A stretch of 64,000 nt of DNA. It comes from Streptomyces sp. NBC_01591. Its GTDB lineage: Bacteria > Actinomycetota > Actinomycetes > Streptomycetales > Streptomycetaceae. The notes under the pieces were generated by a model. That model searched no databases. It was not told the DNA's origin and saw nothing but the letters and a program-made list of their open reading frames with translations. Below are positions 34,501-43,816 of this stretch, one piece after another. Where the stretch lies: the NCBI RefSeq assembly GCF_035918155.1, contig NZ_CP109327.1:1364001-1428000 (forward strand), given 5' to 3'. How positions within the stretch are numbered: the stretch's first letter is position 1; each line of letters opens with the position of its first letter. Made by a program: the position numbers and the translations under genes.

Positions 34501-34671
34501 GACCTCCGAGCGATCGACCGGCTTTGCCGATCCTTTACTATGGTTCTCCTCCTGTTCCGATCCTTCCGAAAGGTGTGAGCGTCCGCCCATGGGCGAGCCT
34601 CCCAGTAGTCGGCACCGCCGGCACCGAGCGATCCTCCTGACCCTGCCCGATCATGGGACGGAGGTGAACCG
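34501..34671 (+). other. 171-bp leader before the CNNM/CorC gene pair
   Basis: The gap contains several short stems (CATGGGCGAGCCTCCCAG, GCACCGCCGGCACC) and ends in GGACGGAGGTGAACCG ahead of the ATG. This could be a structured 5' leader. I could not match it to the magnesium (M-box) or other riboswitch cores by eye. Confidence 0.3.
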
Positions 34672-36009
34672 ATGACCGAAGTGCTTCTACTGCTCGTGGC
34701 AGTACTGCTCTCGCTGGCCTGCGGCGCCTTCGTCGCGGCCGAGTTCTCTCTGACGACGGTCGAGCGCGGACAGCTCGAACGCGCCGTCGAGCGGGGCGAG
34801 CGGGGCGCGGCGAGCGCCATGAAGGCCGTACGCAGCCTCACCTTCCAGCTCTCCGGCGCTCAGCTCGGCATCACCGTCACCAATCTGGTGGTCGGCATGC
34901 TCTCCGAACCGTCCATCGCGAAACTGATCCGCGGTCCGATGGAAGCCATGGGCCTGCCCCCGAGCGCGGCGTCCTCGGTGGCCCTCGTCCTGGGAACCGC
35001 GCTGTCCACCGTGTTCCTGATGATCGTCGGTGAACTGGTCCCGAAGAACTGGGCGATCTCCTCCCCGCTCGCCGTCGCGAAGACCGTGGCCACGCCGCAG
35101 CGGGCCTTCACCGCCGTTTTCCGGCCCTTCATCAGCCACCTCAACAACACCGCCAACCGGATCGTGCGCCGCTTCGGTCTGGAACCGGCCGAGGAACTGG
35201 CCTCCGCGCGCAGCCCGCAGGAGCTGGCGGCGCTGGCCCGGCACAGTGCGAAGGAAGGTGCGCTGGAGGCGGACACGGCGGAGCTGTTCGTCCGCACGCT
35301 GAATCTGACGGAACTGACGGCTGAGAACGTGATGACCCCCCGGGTCCAGGTCACCGCGCTGGAGGCGCAGGCGACAGCCGAGGACGTCGCCAACGCCACC
35401 CGGGCGACGGGCCTGTCCCGTTTCCCTGTCTACCTCGGCAGCCTGGACACCGTCGTCGGCGTGGCGCACATCAAGGACGTGCTGGCCATCCCCGCCGAGC
35501 AGCGGTCCCGTACACGCGTCTCGGAGATGCTGCGCGAACCCCTGCTCGTACCGGAGACCCTCACGGTGGACCGGCTCCTGGACCGGTTGTCCGGCAAGAT
35601 CGCCATGGCCGTCGTCATCGACGAGTACGGCGGCACGGCCGGAGTCGTGACGCTGGAGGACATCGTCGAGGAGGTGGTCGGCGAGGTGCGCGACGAGCAC
35701 GACCCGCACGAGACCGCAGACCTCGCTCCGGCCGGCGAGGACGCCGACGGACGGACCCTGTGGTCGGCCGACGGCGCCGCGCGCGTGGACCAGCTGAAGA
35801 CGATCGGACTGCGCGTGCCGGACGGACCGTACGAGACACTCGCCGGGCTCATCGCCACCGAGGTCGGCCGCATCCCGGCCGTGGGCGATGCGGTCGAGCT
35901 GGCGGGCTGGCGGATCGATGTGGTCGACGCATCCGGACGCCGCGCCGCGCGGGCCCTGCTGCACGCGCCGCTGCCCGGCGACGACGAGCAGACGGAGGAC
36001 GCACGATGA
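34672..36009 (+). CDS. CNNM/CorC-family hemolysin-like membrane protein
   Basis: This 445-residue protein has an N-terminal DUF21/CNNM membrane domain (four hydrophobic stretches over residues 1-140, with VGELVPKNWAIS). A pair of CBS domains follows (MTPRVQVTALEAQATAEDVA ..., KIAMAVVIDEYGGTAGVVTL), with a C-terminal CorC_HlyC domain. Members transport or sense magnesium and other divalent cations. It is the first of two paralogues; its stop overlaps the start of the second (ATGA). GGAGGT lies before the ATG. Confidence 0.94.
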   Translation: MTEVLLLLVAVLLSLACGAFVAAEFSLTTVERGQLERAVERGERGAASAMKAVRSLTFQLSGAQLGITVTNLVVGMLSEPSIAKLIRGPMEAMGLPPSAASSVALVLGTALSTVFLMIVGELVPKNWAISSPLAVAKTVATPQRAFTAVFRPFISHLNNTANRIVRRFGLEPAEELASARSPQELAALARHSAKEGALEADTAELFVRTLNLTELTAENVMTPRVQVTALEAQATAEDVANATRATGLSRFPVYLGSLDTVVGVAHIKDVLAIPAEQRSRTRVSEMLREPLLVPETLTVDRLLDRLSGKIAMAVVIDEYGGTAGVVTLEDIVEEVVGEVRDEHDPHETADLAPAGEDADGRTLWSADGAARVDQLKTIGLRVPDGPYETLAGLIATEVGRIPAVGDAVELAGWRIDVVDASGRRAARALLHAPLPGDDEQTEDAR

Positions 36010-37025
36010 TCGCCGTCCAGCTCTTCATCGGACTGATGACCCTGGTCGTCAATGCCTTCTTCGTCGGTGCGGAGTTCGCGCTGATCTCCGTACGCCGCAG
36101 CCAGATCGAGTCCGATGCCGAGGCCGGGAACCGGCGGGCGCGAAGCGTCATCTGGGGCCTCGAACACGTATCGGCGCTGCTCGCGGCGGCACAGCTCGGC
36201 ATCACCCTCTGCACGCTGGTGCTCGGTATCGTCGCCGAGCCGGCCTTCGCGCATCTGCTGGAGCCCGTCTTCGACGCGGTGGGTGTGCCGCACGGACTGA
36301 TCCATCCGATCTCGTTCGTGATCGCGCTGTCCGTGGCGACGTATCTGCACATGCTCCTCGGTGAAATGGTGCCGAAGAACATCGCCCTGGCCGAGCCCGT
36401 ACGCGCCGCGCTGCTGCTCGGACCGCCGCTGGTGGCCCTCGCCAGGGCGCTGCGCCCGGTGATCTTCGCGATCAACGCCTTCGCCAACGCGCTGCTCAAG
36501 ATCCTGCGGGTCGAGACGAAGAACGAGGTGGCCGCCACGTTCTCCGACGACGAACTGGCCCGGCTGGTGACGGACGCGGGCGACGCCGGTCTGGTCGACG
36601 ACCGCTCGGCCGAGCGACTGCGCCACGCCCTTGAGCTGGGCCGTCGCCCGGTGCGTGATGTGGTGATGCCAGTGGACCGGGTCATGTACGCCAGGATCGG
36701 GACCACACCGGAACAGCTGGAACGGCTTTCGAACGAGACCGGCTTCTCCCGCTTCCCGGTGATGGACGGCGAGGAGAGGATCCTGGGTTACCTCCATGTG
36801 AAGGACGCCCTCGATGCCACGCCGCGCAATGTGCCCTTCCCGGTGACCGCGATGCGCCCCATCGCCCGGGTCCGGGCCGACACACCGCTCGACGATGTCC
36901 TGACCGCGCTGCGGCGCAGCCGTACGCACCTGGCGGCGGTTCTCGACGAGGACGATCGGCTGGCCGGGATGGTCACCATGGAGGACGTGCTCCGCGAACT
37001 GGTGGGGCGCCCGAAGGCACGCTGA
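36006..37025 (+). CDS. Second CNNM/CorC-like membrane protein, without CorC_HlyC domain
   Basis: This 339-residue paralogue of the preceding protein has the DUF21 domain (LLGEMVPKNIALAEPVRAAL) and two CBS domains (RDVVMPVDRVMYARI, THLAAVLDEDDRLAGMVTME). It ends after them and lacks the C-terminal CorC_HlyC domain present in the first. It is translationally coupled to that gene. The two may form a heteromeric ion transporter or sensor in which only one partner carries the regulatory domain. Confidence 0.92.
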   Translation: MIAVQLFIGLMTLVVNAFFVGAEFALISVRRSQIESDAEAGNRRARSVIWGLEHVSALLAAAQLGITLCTLVLGIVAEPAFAHLLEPVFDAVGVPHGLIHPISFVIALSVATYLHMLLGEMVPKNIALAEPVRAALLLGPPLVALARALRPVIFAINAFANALLKILRVETKNEVAATFSDDELARLVTDAGDAGLVDDRSAERLRHALELGRRPVRDVVMPVDRVMYARIGTTPEQLERLSNETGFSRFPVMDGEERILGYLHVKDALDATPRNVPFPVTAMRPIARVRADTPLDDVLTALRRSRTHLAAVLDEDDRLAGMVTMEDVLRELVGRPKAR

Positions 37026-37117
37026 CACGGATGCCCGGGGCGGGGTACGGATACCGGCCGCGCCCCGGGGCCGCACCCCGGAAGGGGCCGGGCCCATCGC
37101 GATACGATCGCGTCGCC

Positions 37118-37966
37118 ATGGAAATAAATGCCTCCTACAGCAGTCTCGTCGCGGTCGGCGACTCGTTCACCGAGGGCATGTCGGATCTGCTGCCCGACGG
37201 TTCGTACCGCGGCTGGGCCGATGTCCTCGCCGGACGGCTCGCCGCCCGCACGCCGGGATTCCGCTACGCGAATCTCGCCGTACGGGGCAAGCTGATCGGC
37301 CAGATCGTGGACGCGCAGGTCGATGCGGCCGTAGCCATGCGGGCGGATGTCGTCACACTCGTCGGCGGACTCAACGACACACTGCGGCCCAAGTGCGACA
37401 TGGGTATGGTCCGCGGACGGCTCGAAGAGGCCGTGGAACGTCTCGCACCCTCGTGCAAGAGGCTCGTGCTCATGCGGAGCCCGGGGCGCAACGGCCCGGT
37501 GATGGAGCGTTTCCGTCCGCGGATGGAAGAGCTGTTCTCGCTGATCGACGACTTGGCGGCCCGGCACGGAGCGGTGGTCGTCGATCTGTACGGCGCACCG
37601 GCGCTGGGCGATCCCCGGTTGTGGGACGTCGACCGGCTGCATCTGACGGCCGACGGACACAACAGGGTGGCCGAGGCGGTCTGGCAGACGCTGGGGCTGC
37701 CTCCGGAGAACGACTGGCGGACACCGCTGCCGACCGCCGTACCCCACGGGTGGGCCCGCCGACGCGTCGACGACGTCCGCTTCGCACGCGAGCATCTGAT
37801 GCCGTGGATCGGTCGTCGGCTGACCGGTCGCTCCTCCGGAGACGGAAGGACGGGCGCCCAGTACAGCGCCGAGCTGGGGAGTGCGTTCTGGGTCACCCCC
37901 GCGGACGCCCGCGACCCCGGCCCCGTGGCGACGTGGCGGCGGGTCGACCCGGATCCGCTCCCGTAG
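37118..37966 (+). CDS. SGNH/GDSL-family hydrolase
   Basis: This 282-residue protein has the GDSL-type nucleophile block VAVGDSFTEGMSD, the block III GGLNDTLRP oxyanion region, and the late D-x-x-H pair WDVDRLHLTADGH, which together form the SGNH catalytic set. There is no signal peptide, so it should act in the cytoplasm on an ester substrate. It lies 92 bp after the CNNM pair, in the same direction. Confidence 0.9.
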   Translation: MEINASYSSLVAVGDSFTEGMSDLLPDGSYRGWADVLAGRLAARTPGFRYANLAVRGKLIGQIVDAQVDAAVAMRADVVTLVGGLNDTLRPKCDMGMVRGRLEEAVERLAPSCKRLVLMRSPGRNGPVMERFRPRMEELFSLIDDLAARHGAVVVDLYGAPALGDPRLWDVDRLHLTADGHNRVAEAVWQTLGLPPENDWRTPLPTAVPHGWARRRVDDVRFAREHLMPWIGRRLTGRSSGDGRTGAQYSAELGSAFWVTPADARDPGPVATWRRVDPDPLP

Positions 37967-38312
37967 CACCCCACAAACCGGACCGCGGCGCCGGATGTCT
38001 TCGCCGGAGGCTTCACATATTCGCGAGGCCTTCAAGGTTCATCCGGCTTGCGATGGTGTTACCACTCGCGGAGCCCACTTCCCGGACCAAGGCGACGAAG
38101 CAGTGGCGCACGCCGGTGGCATCGGCGAAGGCGTCCGTCCTGCCATGCGCTTCCCTTCACGCGGATGACATCCACCCACCGATGCCCCGTGCAGCACGGT
38201 GAATGAGCCGTATACATTCCGGCCGAGAGCCGACGGATTTCAAGAACAGCCCTCAGATCGACGCGATATGCTGATGCAGATTGTGCAAGCCGTTTGCAAA
38301 ATGAGGAGGGTC
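37967..38312. other. Intergenic region upstream of iclR
   Basis: A minus-strand frame reads a few protein-like codons, but I see no recognisable gene. The right end holds the IclR-like sequence at 38280-38288 and the dyad TGCAA-N5-TTGCA (38284-38298), just before the iclR start. Confidence 0.45.
38280..38298 (+). promoter_or_regulatory. ATTGTGCAA element before iclR, candidate IclR site
   Basis: ATTGTGCAA (38280-38288) is followed by a TGCAA-N5-TTGCA dyad, 15-33 bp before the iclR start. The same nonamer recurs at 41541 (ATTGTGCAA) and 45218 (ATTGCGCAA) in front of the neighbouring sugar genes. This suggests one regulator acts at all three. Confidence 0.6.
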
Positions 38313-39101
38313 ATGGCTACGCGGGCGACCGACGTCGGGACGAACCAGAGCGTCGAACGAGCGGTCTCGGTGCTGCGCGCACTCGACTCCGGACGTCCGG
38401 AACTGCGCGTCTCCGACGTCGCCGAACTCACCGGACTGGGCTCCTCCACAACCTCCCGCCTCCTGTCCACCCTCGAGCGCCTCGACATGGTGGAACGCGA
38501 CCCCGTCAGCAACCTCTACCGCCTCAGCCTCGGCATCCTCCCGCTCGCCGCCACCGCCACCAATCGCCACCCCGTCCACCGCGCCGCCCGCATGGTCCTC
38601 CAGGACCTTGCCACCCGCACCGGACTCGGAGCCAACGTCGCCGTCCGCCGCGACACCGAGCTGATGTTCCTGTGCAATTTCGAGGGAACCCGCACCCCCA
38701 AGTCCTACACGCAGGCCGGACACACCGCCCCGCTGCACGCCACCAGCATCGGCAAATGCCTCCTCACCGGCCTCACGCCCAAGGAGCGCCGCAAGCTGCT
38801 TCCCGAACCGCTCACGGCGCACACCGACTACACGACCACCAGCCACGACCTCCTCGACACCGAGATCGACACCGTCCGCCGCACCGGCTACGCCATCGAA
38901 GCCGAAGAACGCGCCCTGGGCCGTGCTTCCCTCGCCGCGCCCGTCCGCGACGCCTCGGGTGACGTCGTCGCCGCCATCTCGCTGTGGGGCCCCACCTCCC
39001 TCCTCGGCAACCACGCCGAAGTCGAAGGGCAGCGCCTCGCCCTCACCCGCGAGGTCATCGAAGCCGCCGACGCCATCAGCCAAGCACTCGGCGCCCTCTG
39101 A
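38313..39101 (+). CDS. IclR-family transcriptional regulator
   Basis: This 262-residue protein has an N-terminal winged helix-turn-helix (about 14-75, LRVSDVAELTGLGSSTTSRL) and a C-terminal IclR effector domain (GLGANVAVRRDTELMFLCNF, APLHATSIGKCLL, GYAIEAEERALGRASLAAPV). IclR proteins control catabolic genes and respond to pathway metabolites. It converges on the FAD oxidoreductase gene, and its own upstream element is shared with the sugar genes. GAGGAGG sits just before the ATG. Confidence 0.92.
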   Translation: MATRATDVGTNQSVERAVSVLRALDSGRPELRVSDVAELTGLGSSTTSRLLSTLERLDMVERDPVSNLYRLSLGILPLAATATNRHPVHRAARMVLQDLATRTGLGANVAVRRDTELMFLCNFEGTRTPKSYTQAGHTAPLHATSIGKCLLTGLTPKERRKLLPEPLTAHTDYTTTSHDLLDTEIDTVRRTGYAIEAEERALGRASLAAPVRDASGDVVAAISLWGPTSLLGNHAEVEGQRLALTREVIEAADAISQALGAL

Positions 39102-39103
39102 AT

Positions 39104-39163
39104 CACGTGGCGAAGGGGCCCGGTGAAGGTCGTTCGACCTTCACCGGGCCCCTTCGCCACGTG
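39104..39163. terminator. Long perfect hairpin between iclR and the FAD oxidoreductase
   Basis: Twenty-nine-bp arms with only 2 bp between them form a 60-bp perfect inverted repeat that fills the gap between the two converging stops. The inner part, GGGCCCGGTGAAGG, is nearly repeated in the terminator after the solute-binding gene. It should terminate both transcripts. Confidence 0.92.
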
Positions 39164-39164
39164 G

Positions 39165-41465
39165 CTACGCGCCGTACGCCTTGAACGCGATCACGTGCGC
39201 ATGCCGCGCCCCGTGCGTCGCGTCCACCACGAGCCGCAGCGCGTCGGTGTGCACGACCCCGCCGTCCGCACCCTTCAGATCGTGCACACGGTGGCGGCGG
39301 CGGTTGCCCGTCACCGTCAGCAGCGTGTGCCAGGTGCCGTCGGGCTCGCGGCTCTGGATACGGTAGTCGCGGACCAGTTCCGGCATGACCTCGAACGGGG
39401 TGCGGTGGCGGTGCAGGTTGTTGAGGTACTCGTCGACGTCGTCGTCGAACACCACGCGCGCTTCGGTGAGTCGCTGCCCCATGCCCCAGTCGAGGCGCAG
39501 CCACTGCGTGGCTCGGTCCGGGTCGGGCAGCAGATCGGACGACCACATCTGCGGGCCCCCGTAGGCGCGCTGGAATCCGCCGACGGCCCGCTCGGGCCGG
39601 AACGCGGCGGTGTCCGGGGTCGCACGGAAGCCGAAGGTTCGGCGGCGCAGGCCGCGGGCCTGCCACTCCAGGACCAGCTGGCCTTCCTCCTCCGGGATGT
39701 CGTGGTCGACGGCCGCGTCACCTTCGGCCCTGCTGCGCAGTGCGAGGACGCCGTCGGTGCGCTCGGGGACGAGGACCAGCGCCGCGCCCGGGCAGGCGCG
39801 CACGATCAGTACGACGTTCTCCGGGGTGTCCGGGCGGTGGTCGAAGCGGGCCGTGACCCAGTGGGGGCCACCGGTCGGCACGGTCACCGTGGTGGTGAGC
39901 AGGTGGTCGACGGGTACCGCGTTCTCGGGGCGGCCGGTGCTCCACAGTTCCACGGTGAGTTCGCTCGGCCGCTCACCCTCGGCGCCGTGGACGAGCAGGT
40001 CGACCGTGTCGAGTGCCGGGTCCACCGGAAGCAGCAGCGCAAGATCGCGGGTGAGCGGGTACGGCTCGCCGGGCGCGGCCGACGTGGGCTCGGCGGCCAG
40101 GCGGCTCAGGTTCGAGGAGGCGCTGACGCGGGCCGTGCGCGCCAGGTTGTCGGGGTCGTCGTCGTACAGGCCGATGACCGAGGCGTCCTGCCGCAGCAGG
40201 GTGCGACGCACCAGCTCGGGGTGGTTGGCGGCGAGTTCGCGCGGGCTGAGGCCCTCTGCGACGCAGAGCGCGGCGGCCGTGCCCGCGGCCTCGCCGAGCG
40301 TGGCGCAGGTGGCCATGACGCGGGTGGCGCCGAAGGCGATGTGGGTGGCGGAGATGTTGCGCCCGGCGAACAGGAGGTTCGTGACGTTCGCCGAGTACAG
40401 GGAGCGCAGCGGGATGTGGAAGATGCCGTCCGCGTAGCGCTGGCGGGCGCCGGGCTCATCGGCGTACATGCCCTGCACCGGGTGGAGGTCGACGGACCAG
40501 CCCCCGAAGGCTACGCGGTCGGCGAACTGCCGCTGCTCGAGGATGTCCTGCTGGGTCAGCATGTGGTCACCGAGGAAGCGGCGGTACTCGCGCTTGCCGG
40601 GGAGGCTGCCGACCCACTCCAGCGTCAGGTTCTCGGCGTCCGGGAACTCGCCGGAGTTCTTGATGTGGTCCCAGATGCCCATGATCACGGCCTGGAGTTC
40701 GTCGCGGATGCGCTCGTTGTCGTGGACGGTGTCCATCTCGCCGCCCCACTCGATCCACCAGTAGTCGCAGCCGTTGTCGCCGGTGCGCAGCACGCGGTTG
40801 CGCAGGATGGGCGTGGTGGCGAGGTCGCGGGCGTAGGCGGGCGGCACGAACTTCACAGGCCGGCCCGTGTCCTTGGTGTGGAACAGGATCGTCGACCCGA
40901 GCAGCGCCTCGTCCCCGTCCTCGGGCGCCCATGGCTCGCCGAACTCCGAGCGCGCCTCGCGGCCGATGCGGTGGTGGGCGCCTGCGAGGTGGCCGAGCAG
41001 GCCGTCACCGGTGCAGTCGAGGAACTGCCGTGCGTGGAAGGTGATACGCCGCTCGGAGCCCATCATCCAGCCGGTGCAGGAGTGCACCTCGCGTGCGTCG
41101 TCCGGGCCGCTCGCGTCGACCTCCCGTACGTCGGTGTTGAGGTAGAGGTCGATGCCCGATTCGGCCCGGACGGCGTCGAGGACCACCTGGTCCCAGTAGT
41201 ACGGGTTCCCCTCGGGGTTGCGGTACTGGTTCTCGGTGTACAGCTCGCCCATGATGCCGGTCTCGCGGGCCCAGCGATGCACGCCGTGGGCCGTGGCGCC
41301 GCAGACCCAGACGCGGACCTCGCTGCTGGCGTTGCCGCCCAGGACGGGCCGGTTGTTGACCAGGGCGACGCGCCGGCCGAGCCGGGCCGCGGCGATGGCC
41401 GCGCAGGTCCCCGCCAGGCCACCGCCGATGACGGCGATGTCGTAATGGACCTCTTCTTCCCGCAC
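39165..41465 (-). CDS. FAD-dependent oxidoreductase with C-terminal carbohydrate-binding-like domain
   Basis: This 766-residue protein begins with the FAD motif YDIAVIGGGLAGTC (13-19 = GGGLAG region), contains the FAD_oxidored core (GGNASSEVRVW, DCTGDGLLGHLAG), then long beta-rich regions. The C-terminus (about 620-766: LRLDWGMGQRLTEARVVFDD, DYRIQSREPDGTWHTL) resembles discoidin/F5-8 carbohydrate-binding domains. Such oxidoreductases occur in polysaccharide-use clusters. Here the gene diverges from the sugar ABC importer. A GTG start with AAGGAGG 7 nt upstream was chosen over longer frames. The substrate is unknown. Confidence 0.88.
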   Translation of the reverse strand: MREEEVHYDIAVIGGGLAGTCAAIAAARLGRRVALVNNRPVLGGNASSEVRVWVCGATAHGVHRWARETGIMGELYTENQYRNPEGNPYYWDQVVLDAVRAESGIDLYLNTDVREVDASGPDDAREVHSCTGWMMGSERRITFHARQFLDCTGDGLLGHLAGAHHRIGREARSEFGEPWAPEDGDEALLGSTILFHTKDTGRPVKFVPPAYARDLATTPILRNRVLRTGDNGCDYWWIEWGGEMDTVHDNERIRDELQAVIMGIWDHIKNSGEFPDAENLTLEWVGSLPGKREYRRFLGDHMLTQQDILEQRQFADRVAFGGWSVDLHPVQGMYADEPGARQRYADGIFHIPLRSLYSANVTNLLFAGRNISATHIAFGATRVMATCATLGEAAGTAAALCVAEGLSPRELAANHPELVRRTLLRQDASVIGLYDDDPDNLARTARVSASSNLSRLAAEPTSAAPGEPYPLTRDLALLLPVDPALDTVDLLVHGAEGERPSELTVELWSTGRPENAVPVDHLLTTTVTVPTGGPHWVTARFDHRPDTPENVVLIVRACPGAALVLVPERTDGVLALRSRAEGDAAVDHDIPEEEGQLVLEWQARGLRRRTFGFRATPDTAAFRPERAVGGFQRAYGGPQMWSSDLLPDPDRATQWLRLDWGMGQRLTEARVVFDDDVDEYLNNLHRHRTPFEVMPELVRDYRIQSREPDGTWHTLLTVTGNRRRHRVHDLKGADGGVVHTDALRLVVDATHGARHAHVIAFKAYGA

Positions 41466-41901
41466 GGTGCGGCCTCCTTGGTGTGATGCTCGGATGCTCT
41501 CCGCCGCAGCGGAGCGACCTCGAACGTACATCACATGCATATTGTGCAACCACTGTTCCACCAGTGGGATGTGTTGTAAGTTTCGAGCGCAGCCGACGAC
41601 ACCGCCGCCGTGGGCCAACAGCCAAGCTCATGGCACGTGCGGCAACTTCGCCGGTCTTGTACGGAACCGGCGATTCGCCGACCAAAAGGGTTGACGCCGT
41701 CGCGCGATATGGAGAACGATCCCGCATGCTGCAACTTGCGTTCAACGGAGCATGCATGACATTCACACAGGGCCTCGGCCGAAGCGGTAGACAAGGCGGC
41801 TCACCACTCACGCCCGGCCGCGTCACATCCGTCTGTCTGCGCACGGCCTCCCGTGCCACGCCCTGCATCACTGCTCCCGCCCCGTTCGAGAGGACACACC
41901 C
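41466..41901. other. Divergent control region between the FAD oxidoreductase and the ABC importer
   Basis: This region of about 440 bp holds the shared 50-nt element at 41541-41590. Near 41724-41755 there is a dyad with GCATGCT/AGCATGC arms around an 18-bp spacer. The transcript to the first permease would have a long leader if it starts at the shared element. No convincing gene is present. Confidence 0.6.
41541..41590 (+). promoter_or_regulatory. 50-nt promoter/operator element shared with the BNR gene
   Basis: This stretch starts ATTGTGCAA and ends GTTGTAAGTTTCGAGCGC. By hand alignment it matches 45218-45267 at 37 of 50 positions without gaps, including a 13-nt run TGTTGTAAGTTTC. The spacing of TTGTGC to TGGGAT is 17 nt in both, which fits a -35/-10 layout. 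It probably drives the ABC operon under IclR control. Confidence 0.65.
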
Positions 41902-42831
41902 ATGAGTACGGCCGCACCTCCACAGAAGGCCGCTCCACGCCATGAGCGGACCGGCGGACGGCTCTCCAACGGCGCGTTCGCACTGCTGCTGACCGCACCG
42001 GGGCTCGCCCTGTTCGCGACGATCATCATCTATCCGCTGCTGTCCGCGCTGTTCACCGGCTTCTTCAAGCAGGATCTGCGACTGCCGGGCCGGGAGTTCG
42101 TCGGCCTGGACAACTTCACCTTCTGGCTGGACGGCAACTTCCTCACGATCCTCAAGCAGACGCTGATCTTCACCGTCGGTGCGACGCTCGTCCCCTTCGT
42201 GGTCGGCTTCGCGCTCGCGCTGGCGCTGAACTCGGGCCTGAAGGGCAGCGGATTCCTGCGCGGGCTGTTCCTCTTCCCGTGGGTGATCCCGGGCGTGGTG
42301 GTCTCCTTCCTGTGGATGTGGATCTTCAACGCGAACTACGGCGTGCTGAACGGCATCCTCATGAAGGCCGGGATCATCGAGGAATCCATTTCCTGGCTCG
42401 GCCAGCCCGGCACCGCCATGCTCGCCGTCATCGTCACCAAGACCTGGGCAAGCTTCCCCTGGATGATGGTGATGCTCCTGGCCGGTCTGCAGACCGTGCC
42501 CAAGGAACTGCACGAGGCGGCCTCGATGGACGGGGCGGGCTCGATCCGGCGCTTCTTCGCCGTCACCTGGCCTCAGGTCCGCGGTGTCGCCTCGATCGTG
42601 CTGCTCCTGGAGTTCATCTGGAACTTCCAGCACTTCGACACCATCTACGTGCTCACCGGCGGCGGCCCGGCCGGCACCACCGAGACCTTCGCGACCGCCG
42701 TGTACCAGACCGCCTTCAAGGGCTTCGACATCGGCCGGGCGACCGCGCTGGGCGGTCTGTGGATGGTGCTCCTGCTCATCCTGGTCGCCTTCTACCTCAG
42801 GATCACCGAGCGGAAGGGCGACGCCCGATGA
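41902..42831 (+). CDS. Carbohydrate ABC transporter permease (MalF-like)
   Basis: This 309-residue protein has about six transmembrane segments and the ABC-permease EAA loop (KELHEAASMDGAGSIRRFFA). With the next gene it makes the membrane channel for a sugar or oligosaccharide. No ATPase gene is in the operon; in Streptomyces such importers usually borrow the shared MsiK ATPase. It is preceded by GAGAGGACACACCC and the IclR-linked promoter element upstream. Confidence 0.93.
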   Translation: MSTAAPPQKAAPRHERTGGRLSNGAFALLLTAPGLALFATIIIYPLLSALFTGFFKQDLRLPGREFVGLDNFTFWLDGNFLTILKQTLIFTVGATLVPFVVGFALALALNSGLKGSGFLRGLFLFPWVIPGVVVSFLWMWIFNANYGVLNGILMKAGIIEESISWLGQPGTAMLAVIVTKTWASFPWMMVMLLAGLQTVPKELHEAASMDGAGSIRRFFAVTWPQVRGVASIVLLLEFIWNFQHFDTIYVLTGGGPAGTTETFATAVYQTAFKGFDIGRATALGGLWMVLLLILVAFYLRITERKGDAR

Positions 42832-43748
42832 CCTCCACGACCTCCACCCCGCTGTCCGGCACCGACCGGCTGAGGCCGTCCGCCACGTCGGCCGGGCGTA
42901 CCTCGCGGCGCCGGATACGCAAGGACCTGCTGCGCTCGCGCATCGCCGCCTGGACCGCGATCCTGGTGATCGGCGCCTTCGGCCTGCTGCCGGTCTACTG
43001 GCTGCTGGCCACGGCCCTGAGCAGCCCCGAGCAGACCTTCCAGTTCCCGCCGAAGCTCATACCCACCGAGATCACCTTCAGCAACTTCACAGCCCTCGCC
43101 GAGAACGACCAGCTGATCAAGTACCTGGTCAACTCCCTCATCGTGGCCTCGATCACCGCCGTGCTGAGCGTGGTCGTCGCCACATACATGGGCTACTCGT
43201 TCTCCAAGTTCCGCTACCGCGGGCGGCGGTCGCTGATGCACCTGGTGCTGGCCTCCCAGATGTTCCCCCAGGCGCTCCTGCTCGTGACGCTGTACGCCGT
43301 GTTCTCCAGCTTCGGCCTGCTGAACACGTACACCGCCCTGGTGCTGTCCTTCACCACGTTCACGATGCCGCTGTGCGTCTGGATGCTGAAGGGCATCTTC
43401 GACACCATCCCGGATGCCCTGCTGGAGGCCGCGTCCATCGACGGCGCGTCCCGGTGGCGGACGCTGCACTCCATCGTGGCGCCGCTGGCCGCGCCCGGAA
43501 TGATCGCCGCGGGGCTGTTCGCCTTCGTCCGCGGCTGGAACGACTTCATCTTCGCTGTGACGCTGGCCGACAAGGAGAAGCAGACCCTGCCGCCCGGCCT
43601 CGTCTCCACCTACATCGGTGAGTTCCAGACCGCCTGGCCGGAGCTGATGGCCGCCTCGCTGGTGGTTTCCGTGCCGGTGGTCGTCGCCTTCATGTTCCTG
43701 CAGCGCTACCTCGTCGGCGGCATGACCGCCGGCTCGGTCAAGAGCTGA
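42828..43748 (+). CDS. Carbohydrate ABC transporter permease (MalG-like)
   Basis: This 306-residue partner permease has six membrane segments and an EAA loop (PDALLEAASIDGASRWRTLH). The ATG overlaps the stop of the first permease (ATGA), so the two are coupled. The arginine-rich N-terminus (GRTSRRRIRKDLL) places the loop in the cytoplasm, as in the MalG family. The downstream gene is the binding protein. Confidence 0.93.
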   Translation: MTSTTSTPLSGTDRLRPSATSAGRTSRRRIRKDLLRSRIAAWTAILVIGAFGLLPVYWLLATALSSPEQTFQFPPKLIPTEITFSNFTALAENDQLIKYLVNSLIVASITAVLSVVVATYMGYSFSKFRYRGRRSLMHLVLASQMFPQALLLVTLYAVFSSFGLLNTYTALVLSFTTFTMPLCVWMLKGIFDTIPDALLEAASIDGASRWRTLHSIVAPLAAPGMIAAGLFAFVRGWNDFIFAVTLADKEKQTLPPGLVSTYIGEFQTAWPELMAASLVVSVPVVVAFMFLQRYLVGGMTAGSVKS

Positions 43749-43816
43749 GCCCGCGGGATCCGCCCGCACCCTCCCCCACGCACTTCCCCTTCCGCCCACT
43801 CCCCCATGGAGACACC

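Noticed and set aside
34501..34671. Magnesium riboswitch before the CNNM pair
   Set aside because: I could not find M-box core sequences in the leader; only short generic stems are visible.
39123..41486. 787-codon plus-strand frame opposite the FAD oxidoreductase
   Set aside because: It mirrors a gene with clear FAD motifs and starts inside a terminator hairpin.
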